Positions 45,693-52,026 of a DNA stretch of 52,026 nucleotides are shown in pieces. The first letter of the stretch is position 1, and each line of letters starts with the position of its first letter. Below the pieces are notes generated by a model. The model worked only from the letters and a program-made list of their open reading frames with translations, had not been told where the DNA came from and searched no databases. The stretch is from Candidatus Gastranaerophilales bacterium. GTDB lineage: Bacteria > Cyanobacteriota > Vampirovibrionia > Gastranaerophilales > Gastranaerophilaceae. The stretch is taken from NCBI GenBank assembly GCA_944325655.1, contig CALVAW010000009.1:1-52026 (forward strand), given 5' to 3'. Both the position numbers and the translations under genes were made by a program.

Positions 45693-46130
45693 CTATGATG
45701 AACATTTTAATATTTGTATGCGTGCATCGTCTTTATCTTGCCAAATTGCGTCTCCAATATTTTCTTTTGAATAAATTGTAATTGAGTTTTTATCTTCCGT
45801 ATCGTCATCCAGAATAAGTATAAAATAGCCCGGAATCCAAAGATTTTCATAAACTCTTGAGTTTTGTCCTATGCCGACCTCTCGCCGCTTAATAGCTCCT
45901 TTTGCTATATATTCCATATCCCTAAACATATCTATCGCATCAGATGGGGAGAGAATGTCTTTTATTTCATCGGGAAGAGTCGAGTATCGTTTAATATATC
46001 GGGCATTTGTGCCAAATGTGACAGTATCTTTTTTTAATGGTTTTATAAAATTTGTATTCGTAAAATTTTTACTAAGCTTCCGCACCCCAAACGTGCTAAA
46101 GCCGCCGATTGGTGGAACTTTCATACTCAT
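45693..46130 (-). CDS. hypothetical protein with kinase-like glycine loop, 145 aa
   Basis: Residues 36-40 (TVTFG) repeat the short FG motif seen near the start of the AAA ATPase at 645. Residues 84-107 (EVGIGQNSRVYENLWIPGYF) resemble the glycine-rich loop and first strands of a protein-kinase fold (GxGxxSxVY). The protein ends about 40 residues later, long before a catalytic loop could occur, so it is at most an N-lobe remnant or mini-domain. A purine-rich stretch (AAGAAAAGAGA) precedes the ATG. The kinase reading is inference. Confidence 0.68.
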   Translation of the reverse strand: MSMKVPPIGGFSTFGVRKLSKNFTNTNFIKPLKKDTVTFGTNARYIKRYSTLPDEIKDILSPSDAIDMFRDMEYIAKGAIKRREVGIGQNSRVYENLWIPGYFILILDDDTEDKNSITIYSKENIGDAIWQDKDDARIQILKCSS

Positions 46131-46288
46131 TCTCTTTTCTTTTTGCTAACAACACTTGTGCTTATCTTTATATACTTATTTTAACAAATTTTTGACTAAA
46201 AATCCATAGTGTTTTTAAAGTATTACAAAACTAAATATGGTATGAAATACACTTATAACCTGTTTTTAGTCGAATTTGTTTTTTGTGG

Positions 46289-46294
46289 TTTAAT
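46289..46294 (+). promoter_or_regulatory. -10-like TTTAAT 6 bases before sbcD
   Basis: TTTAAT ends 6 bases before the sbcD ATG. No ribosome site lies between them and the -35 is weak. It is part of the recurring leaderless arrangement in this window. Confidence 0.4.
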
Positions 46295-46300
46295 GTATAT

Positions 46301-47437
46301 ATGAAAATATTGCATTTAGCAGATTTGCATTTAGGTAAAAAGTTAAATGATTATTCGTTGATTGCTGATCAAAAATACGTTTTAAATCAGGCGGTGAGTC
46401 TTGTTGAAAATCAACGAATTGAAGCTGTATTTATTTGTGGCGATATTTTTGACAGAGCTGTTGCTTCTTCCGAGGCATTGGAGTTGTTTGGTGATTTTAT
46501 ATTTGATTTGAATAAATTGCAAGTAAAAATATATATAATAGCGGGAAATCATGATAATATTGACAGACTTTCATATCTTTCGGATTTAATAAGAAAATCT
46601 GACATATATATTTCAAAAAATTTTTCCGGTGAGATTGCCAAATATTCTTTAGATGATGATATTAATGTCTATCTTATGCCTTTTTTATACCCGCAATTAA
46701 TTAAAAAATATTATCCGGAAGCTAAAATTATTAATTATAATGATGCTATAAAGACTGTAATCGAGCATACTTTTCTTGATGATAATAAGATTAATATCTT
46801 ACTTGCTCACCAATTTGTTATTTCTAATGAACTTACTTATTCAAAAAGCGAACATGTAAGTGTTGGCGGTTTGGATGCGGTATTACCTTCGATTTTTGAA
46901 AAGTTTAACTATGTGGCATTAGGGCATTTGCACTGCCCGCAAAAGGTTGTCTCGAATAAAATTCGCTACGGCGGTTCAATTTTGAAGTATTCTTTTAGTG
47001 AAATTAATCAAAAAAAAGTTTTTACGGTTTTAAATGTAGTCAATAAAAAAATTGAACTTGAATTTTTTGAAATTAAATTTTTACATGAACTTTGTGAATA
47101 TCGTGGTTATATAGATGATTTTCTTAATGAAAAATTTTATTCAAAAATAAATCAAAATGATTTAATTCATTTTATTTTGCTTGATGAAACCGCATTTGAT
47201 GCGAAAAAGAAATTATCTGCAATATATCCGAATATTTTATGCTTAGAATTTGATAATTCTTTAACAAAAAGCTTATCTTCTTCCTTTAAATCAAATATAT
47301 CTTCAGATAAATCAATAGCCGAACATTTTTTTGATTTTTATGAAATTCAGTGTTTAAAAAAAATGAATAAAAAGCAAAAAGATATTACAATCAAGTTATC
47401 GGACAAAATAAAAGGAGATAGCCAGTGCGTCCTTTGA
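46301..47437 (+). CDS. sbcD: exonuclease subunit SbcD (Mre11 family)
   Basis: From the ATG at 46301 the product has 378 residues and starts MKILHLADLHLGKKL. Metallophosphatase motifs are in order: DLHLG, CGDIFDRA, GNHD, LAHQF and ALGHLH. With SbcC it forms the Rad50/Mre11-like complex that trims hairpins and double-strand breaks. A TTG 18 bases upstream is less likely. It overlaps sbcC by 13 bases. Confidence 0.96.
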   Translation: MKILHLADLHLGKKLNDYSLIADQKYVLNQAVSLVENQRIEAVFICGDIFDRAVASSEALELFGDFIFDLNKLQVKIYIIAGNHDNIDRLSYLSDLIRKSDIYISKNFSGEIAKYSLDDDINVYLMPFLYPQLIKKYYPEAKIINYNDAIKTVIEHTFLDDNKINILLAHQFVISNELTYSKSEHVSVGGLDAVLPSIFEKFNYVALGHLHCPQKVVSNKIRYGGSILKYSFSEINQKKVFTVLNVVNKKIELEFFEIKFLHELCEYRGYIDDFLNEKFYSKINQNDLIHFILLDETAFDAKKKLSAIYPNILCLEFDNSLTKSLSSSFKSNISSDKSIAEHFFDFYEIQCLKKMNKKQKDITIKLSDKIKGDSQCVL

Positions 47438-49968
47438 AATTAGTTATGCAGGCATTTGGTGTTTATCCTAACAGGGTAGAAATACCTTTTGAAAATATTA
47501 TCGATGATTATGTCTATTTGATTTCAGGGGTTACAGGTTCCGGAAAGACAACAATTTTTGACGCCATTTCTTTTGCTCTTTTTAATCAAGCTTCAGGAAC
47601 AAATAGAGAGAATAATACTTTTAGAAGCCATTATGCAGGTGATGATGTTGAAAGTTTTGTGGAATTTACTTTTGAGTTAAGGGGAGAAATTTATACCGTA
47701 ATAAGATCGCCTTCTTATCAAAGAAAAAAACTAAAAAAAGACGGATTTATTACAGTTAATTCAAAAGCTCAACTTACTTTACCTAATTCGAAGCTAATTA
47801 TAGGAGTGAAAGAAACAGATGACTATATAGTCAATCTTTTGGGTGTTAATGCAGATCAATTCAGACAAATAGCGCTTTTAGCGCAGGGAGAATTTTTAAA
47901 ATTATTAAATACGGATACTCAAAAAAGAGGTGAAATTTTTAGAAATATTTTTAAAACAAATATTTATTCAACTTTTTCAACAGAATTAAAAGAGAAAGCA
48001 TATAAATTAAAAGACGAGTATGATGATTTACAGAAATCAATTATTCAATACGCTTCACAGTTAATTTCGAGTAATGAAAAGGTAAATTCATATATTGATT
48101 CTTTTAAACAAAATGATTGTATTTACAATTTGGACGATTTTATTTCTGAGATTAAATTTGAATTGAATTGCGTAAATGATAGTCTTGAGGATTTGGAAAG
48201 TAAAACTTCAAATATAAGTAATTCTATTAAAAAAAATGATATCGAAATATCCAGACAACTCCAAAAGAAGCTACTTTTTGATAAGTTGAAATCTCTTGAC
48301 TTGTCAAAAAAAGTTGCAAAATGTGATTTTGATAAGGCAAAATTGGAATTTGACAGCTTGAATGAAAAAAATAAGAAATTAGACGAATATAGAATTATGA
48401 TTGAAAAGCAAAAGTCTATATCGCAAAAAATAGATCATTATAAGCACTGTCAAAATGCAATTGTAAAATTGAGCGATGACGAAATAAATTATAAAAATAT
48501 TTTACAGAAATGTATAAAAAATCTTTTTGCAATTTGCGGGGGGTATTGTTCGTTTTTGGATGATGATTTGAGTTTGAAACAGGAAGCATTCTTAAGCTTG
48601 AAAGAAGAGGTTATAAAGAAAACAACTTTATTTAATAATTTGAATTTAAAGTTTTTATCCATGCAGGCAGGAATTTTAGCTTCTAATTTAGCAGACGGTG
48701 CACCCTGTCCTGTATGCGGTTCTAAAAAACATCCGAATCTTGCAAAATGTGATTGCAAGGAGATAAATTTTGATTTACTTGAAAAATATAAAAAAGAACT
48801 AAAAGACAAAAACGATAAATTGACGGAACTTTCGGGATTTTGCTCTGCATTAAAACAAAAGACGGAAACTATAAAAAAAGATTTTTTCTTGCTCAAAAAA
48901 AGGTATGATTGGATTGATGATGATGTTGATAACCATGAAATAGATAATGAAAGCAAATTTTTGTCTTTAAAATCTCAAGCAGAAGTTGAAATATTAAATT
49001 GCGAAGAAAAGATAAATTCCGTTAAATCTGAAATTATAAAAATAAATTCCAATATAGATTTATTGGCAAACGAGATAGATATAAAGAAAATTGAAAATAT
49101 AGAGTCTTTATTAAAAAAAACTAATGAAGATTTTTGTAAATTGCAATCGCAAATACAGGAAATAACAAAAAATTATTATGAAAAAAAAGAAAAGCTGTCT
49201 GAATTAAATTCAAAAATAATTTTGATTAAAGAACAATTGTCAGAATTTGAGGGTGTTGATTTAGATATTGATAATTTAAAGTCTCAAAACTTTGAATTGC
49301 AAACTGAGTTAAATAAAATTACAGAAATTGTCAAAAATTTGCAATTCAAAAAAAATACCAATAATAATATCTTATCATTAATGGAAACTTCTTATAAAAA
49401 TTTTAAAAAAATTGAAAGCGAATATAATGATTATAAAATATTATCAGATTGTGCTAACGGTACTTTAAAAGGCAGACCCAGAATTCCGTTCGAACAATAT
49501 ATACAAGGCTACTATTTGGACTTGATTTTATTTGAAGCAAACAAACATTTAAAATTGATGACTAAAAATCAATTTCAACTTTTAAGAAAAAAGAATTCTT
49601 TTTCCTTGCAAGCTAAGGCGGGACTTGACATTGAAGTTATGGATTTTTATACTTTTAAAACACGTTCTGTCAAAACTCTCTCCGGCGGAGAATCCTTTAA
49701 AGCTGCACTTTCTCTTGCTTTGGGATTATCAGATGTTGTCTCTTCTTTTTCGGGAGGCGTTAATTTAGATGCATTATTTATAGACGAGGGATTTGGGTCT
49801 TTAGATGCAGAGTCATTAGAGTCTGCGATAGATGTTATTATATCATTAGCAAGAACAGGTAAATTAATTGGGATAATTTCGCATGTTGAGGAGCTTAAAA
49901 ATAAAATAGATAATAAAATTATTTCGGTCAAGACTGAAAAAGGTTCATCTGTTGAAATAGTTTTTTAA
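47425..49968 (+). CDS. sbcC: exonuclease subunit SbcC (Rad50 family SMC-like ATPase)
   Basis: The 847-residue protein has the Walker A GVTGSGKTTIFDAIS near 33-47 and long coiled coils around a zinc hook CPVCGSKKHP near 427-436. The ABC signature LSGGESFKAALSLALGL and the Walker B/D-loop LDALFIDEGFGSLD are near the end. It is shorter than E. coli SbcC (about 1,050), like Firmicutes/Cyanobacteria forms. The start is GTG with AAGGAG upstream. It works with SbcD at stalled forks and palindromes. Confidence 0.97.
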   Translation: MRPLKLVMQAFGVYPNRVEIPFENIIDDYVYLISGVTGSGKTTIFDAISFALFNQASGTNRENNTFRSHYAGDDVESFVEFTFELRGEIYTVIRSPSYQRKKLKKDGFITVNSKAQLTLPNSKLIIGVKETDDYIVNLLGVNADQFRQIALLAQGEFLKLLNTDTQKRGEIFRNIFKTNIYSTFSTELKEKAYKLKDEYDDLQKSIIQYASQLISSNEKVNSYIDSFKQNDCIYNLDDFISEIKFELNCVNDSLEDLESKTSNISNSIKKNDIEISRQLQKKLLFDKLKSLDLSKKVAKCDFDKAKLEFDSLNEKNKKLDEYRIMIEKQKSISQKIDHYKHCQNAIVKLSDDEINYKNILQKCIKNLFAICGGYCSFLDDDLSLKQEAFLSLKEEVIKKTTLFNNLNLKFLSMQAGILASNLADGAPCPVCGSKKHPNLAKCDCKEINFDLLEKYKKELKDKNDKLTELSGFCSALKQKTETIKKDFFLLKKRYDWIDDDVDNHEIDNESKFLSLKSQAEVEILNCEEKINSVKSEIIKINSNIDLLANEIDIKKIENIESLLKKTNEDFCKLQSQIQEITKNYYEKKEKLSELNSKIILIKEQLSEFEGVDLDIDNLKSQNFELQTELNKITEIVKNLQFKKNTNNNILSLMETSYKNFKKIESEYNDYKILSDCANGTLKGRPRIPFEQYIQGYYLDLILFEANKHLKLMTKNQFQLLRKKNSFSLQAKAGLDIEVMDFYTFKTRSVKTLSGGESFKAALSLALGLSDVVSSFSGGVNLDALFIDEGFGSLDAESLESAIDVIISLARTGKLIGIISHVEELKNKIDNKIISVKTEKGSSVEIVF

Positions 49969-50069
49969 TTTATATACATTTTTTGATTTATATGATATAT
50001 TTTTTTTAGGATGCTTATGAAGAAGTTTAATAAATAGTTGCATCCGTTAAGATAAACACAGGAAATAAT

Positions 50070-51833
50070 ATGAAAAAAATTTTAGCATTTAGCTTGATTG
50101 AGCTTATGATTAGCTTGATTACAATCAGTTGCATTGCAGCTGCTTTTACGCCGGTAATTACTAAACGATTGAAAAAATCCGCCGTTACTATGGGTTTATC
50201 AGAAGTTACGGTGCAATGTGAAAAGTTTGGAAGTAATTGTTCTTTATGTTATTCGGATAAATGCATAGCATGTTCGAAATATTGTAATGAAAACGAATAT
50301 AAAAATGTCGGAAAGTGTGTTTGTGAGCCTTGCAGCGAAAGAAGTGAAGGGTGTATCAGATGTGATGAAAAAAGCTGTCGAAAATGTGCAACCGGTTTTG
50401 GTTTAAGTTCAGGTAAATGTACTAAATGCGGTCCGGGGTATTATTCTGACGGTACTTCTGAATGTAAGCCTTGTCCAAAAGGACAATATCAGAATGCTTC
50501 GGGTCAATCAAGCTGCAAGCCGTGCGAGACTACTAAATATCAGGATGAAGAAGGTAAAGCTACATGTAAAATTTGTCCTGATGGCTCTTATCAGGATGCT
50601 ACAAGTCAATCTTCTTGTAAAAACTGTCCGGAAGATAATTATTGTAAAAACGGAACTAAATATGCCTGTGCTCAAAAAGCAGGTGCAAATCCCGGAAGTG
50701 CAGCTTGTACAACTTGCTCAAGTGTAATCGGAGCTTGTCTTGAATGTACTAATTTATCTAAATGCACTCAGTGTTCAAGCGGATACTACATAAATTCAAG
50801 TAATACTTGTACTAAATGCGAAGCAGGGTTTTACTGTAACGGCATTTCAAAAGCTCAATGCGCTGCAGGTAAATATTCTCCTGCAGGTGCTTCCGGCTGT
50901 ACAACTTGCCCTGCCGGTAAATATTCTCAAGCAGGGGCCACTGTTTGCTCAAGCTGTCAAGCAGGAAAATGGTCTGCTGCAGGCGCTTCAAGTTGTTATA
51001 CCTGCTCTGCGGGATGGGCTTGTGACGGCACTTCAACATATCAGTGTCCCGCAGGATGGTATGCCGCTGCGGGTTCTTCGGGCTGCAAACCCTGTGCCGG
51101 CGGTACTTATTCAGCTGCAGGAGCTTCAAGTTGTTTTGCTTGTTCTTCAAAATGGGCTTATTGTACTTCTTGTAATAATTCAGCTTGTACTGCATGCTCA
51201 AGCGGTTATGTTTTAAATGGTTCAGGCGGATGTAAATCTGCTGAACCCACTCAAGCTGATTGCAATGCAATTGGTGAATGGTTATTGTTTATTCCTGCAG
51301 CAAATAATGCAGGAACTCCCGTTTGTGCAACCATGTTTAATGTTAGTCCTCTTCATTATGGCTATACTGCTCAAGTGAATTATGTAAATCAAGGCACTTG
51401 GGCATCAAATAATGTATGTTGGAAGCTTTCTAACATTTGGTGCGAGACATATAGTTCTTATAGCGGCTGCGGCAGAGTAGTTTGCGATAGAGATGCGGCG
51501 CTTAATATTTGTTCATCTATGGTATACGGAGGTCGGTCTTGGAGATTACCCACTCTTGCAGAGCTTGCAAGTTGGACCAGGAATACATCAATTTTAAAAA
51601 ATTTAAGGGCATGCGTAAGTCATAAATTATACAATAAAGAACCATATTATGATACATGTGGCGGTTATAGTGCTTGTCCAAGAAGTGGTAGTGATGGTTG
51701 GTGTGCTCCGTATATTTTACATGGGCAAGACGGGCATTTGAATCTTGATGCTGAATATGCTTATGGACCATACATGGATGCTATGATATTACGATATGGA
51801 CTTTCAGTTCGTTGTGTTACACCATTAAGGTAA
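50070..51833 (+). CDS. prepilin-type cysteine-rich repeat surface protein with DUF1566-like C-terminus
   Basis: The 587-residue protein starts with a type IV prepilin/pseudopilin leader: MKKILA, then FSLIELMISLITISC with Glu at mature position 5. Residues ~45-395 are a run of about 15-25-residue cysteine units. They include furin-like CxxC blocks (CIRCDEKSCRKCATGFG) and GCC2/GCC3-like repeats (CPAGKYSQAGATVCSSC). The C-terminal ~180 residues have WRLPTLAEL and end LSVRCV, the pattern of the DUF1566/fibrobacter-succinogenes-type domain. It is likely displayed by a type IV pilus or type II system, disulfide-stabilised, as an adhesin. AGGAAA precedes the ATG; a terminator follows. Confidence 0.88.
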   Translation: MKKILAFSLIELMISLITISCIAAAFTPVITKRLKKSAVTMGLSEVTVQCEKFGSNCSLCYSDKCIACSKYCNENEYKNVGKCVCEPCSERSEGCIRCDEKSCRKCATGFGLSSGKCTKCGPGYYSDGTSECKPCPKGQYQNASGQSSCKPCETTKYQDEEGKATCKICPDGSYQDATSQSSCKNCPEDNYCKNGTKYACAQKAGANPGSAACTTCSSVIGACLECTNLSKCTQCSSGYYINSSNTCTKCEAGFYCNGISKAQCAAGKYSPAGASGCTTCPAGKYSQAGATVCSSCQAGKWSAAGASSCYTCSAGWACDGTSTYQCPAGWYAAAGSSGCKPCAGGTYSAAGASSCFACSSKWAYCTSCNNSACTACSSGYVLNGSGGCKSAEPTQADCNAIGEWLLFIPAANNAGTPVCATMFNVSPLHYGYTAQVNYVNQGTWASNNVCWKLSNIWCETYSSYSGCGRVVCDRDAALNICSSMVYGGRSWRLPTLAELASWTRNTSILKNLRACVSHKLYNKEPYYDTCGGYSACPRSGSDGWCAPYILHGQDGHLNLDAEYAYGPYMDAMILRYGLSVRCVTPLR

Positions 51834-51856
51834 ATAAAAATACTTTTTGTTTTGGT

Positions 51857-51882
51857 TGGGGCAGATTTGCCCCAGTTTTTTT
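51857..51882 (+). terminator. terminator after the prepilin-type gene
   Basis: TGGGGCA (51857-51863) pairs with TGCCCCA (51868-51874) around a four-base loop, and a T-run follows. It lies 23 bases after the stop codon. Confidence 0.92.
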
Positions 51883-51938
51883 ATTTATAATATTATCATG
51901 TTAAAATTTATATTGTTATTATAAAAAGGATTTAATTT

Positions 51939-52026
51939 ATGTACAACACAAGAAAAATTGCTAATGATTTATTTTATATCGGTGTAAGCGACAGGAAAAT
52001 ATCGCTTTTTGAAAATGTATATCCTG
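51939..52026 (+). CDS. flavodiiron protein, N-terminal fragment (runs off the window)
   Basis: An ATG at 51939 with AAAGGA upstream opens a frame that is still open at the window end (29 codons). The product NDLFYIGVSDRKISLFENVY matches the beginning of A-type flavoproteins (flavodiiron/FprA), where the pattern is (Y/F)-VGV-DR---LFE-----P. These enzymes reduce oxygen or nitric oxide to protect anaerobes. The metal and FMN domains lie beyond the window, so the call rests on this short segment. Confidence 0.7.
   Translation, partial: MYNTRKIANDLFYIGVSDRKISLFENVYP

Noticed and set aside
48489-48956. 155-residue open frame antisense to sbcC
   Set aside because: It lies entirely within the zinc-hook part of sbcC on the other strand and has no ribosome site or recognisable domain.
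50812-51270. 152-residue open frame antisense to the cysteine-repeat gene
   Set aside because: It arises from the repetitive cysteine codons; there is no ribosome site and the product is low-complexity.

Overview
The window is AT-rich chromosomal DNA, densely packed with genes, from a flagellated bacterium with two membranes. It has a LptD/OstA-like protein, kdsB for Kdo, an outer-membrane barrel ending in FYFF, and a type III flagellar export set. The best guess is a gut Vampirovibrionia/Gastranaerophilales (Melainabacteria) genome. Support comes from gene pairings also found in Cyanobacteria (polyprenyl synthase next to a DUF212 protein, efp next to accB), the low GC, prepilin-like proteins with cysteine-rich bodies, and hypothetical proteins with a short NFG/TFG motif near the N-terminus. 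This assignment is inference from recalled family patterns; no search was run. Elusimicrobiota would be the main alternative.

Layout. 1-644: a tRNA-Pro(GGG) gene on the minus strand with an exact 200-bp tandem duplication against its 5' end, each copy carrying the first 11 bases of the tRNA. 645-7137: an AAA ATPase with an unknown N-terminal half, a radical SAM protein, rpsG-rpsL, ndk-tgt and three proteins of unknown function. 7143-18388 (minus): a long run accD-accA-fliP-fliQ-fliR-flhB-flhA, then a PilZ protein, a small membrane protein, a sensor histidine kinase, a REC-HD-GYP regulator and a P-loop NTPase. It joins fatty-acid synthesis, the flagellar export gate and a cyclic-di-GMP/two-component module. 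18544-25492 (plus): rsgA, ispA-type prenyl synthase, DUF212, a HEAT-like protein, efp, accB, accC and a CCA-adding-type nucleotidyltransferase, with a 55-residue gene on the opposite strand. 25707-28516: flagellin, then rnhB, rbgA and rplS on the minus strand. 28649-43670: cell-envelope genes, including a secreted nuclease/phospholipase-D-type fusion, an EnvC-like murein hydrolase activator, LptD-like protein, kdsB, two TPR proteins and an OM barrel, plus an aminotransferase, rpsP and a degenerate TrpD-like protein. 43793-52026: a membrane glycosyltransferase, a short kinase-fold-like protein, sbcD-sbcC, a prepilin-type cysteine-rich surface protein, and the start of a flavodiiron protein.

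Recurring signal. At least seven genes that head transcription units (4161, 21177, 28649, 36868, 41332, 46301 and the minus gene starting at 45655) have no Shine-Dalgarno sequence, and each has a -10-like hexamer ending 6-7 bases before the ATG. An eighth (42378) has a strong promoter leaving only a few bases of leader. Other genes here have clear AGGAGG/AAGGAG sites. The genome therefore appears to mix leadered and leaderless initiation.

The items I would look at first are the leaderless gene set, the tRNA-associated 200-bp repeat, the nuclease/PLD fusion with two calcium-type loops, the prepilin cysteine-repeat protein, and the HD-GYP protein that lacks one expected histidine.
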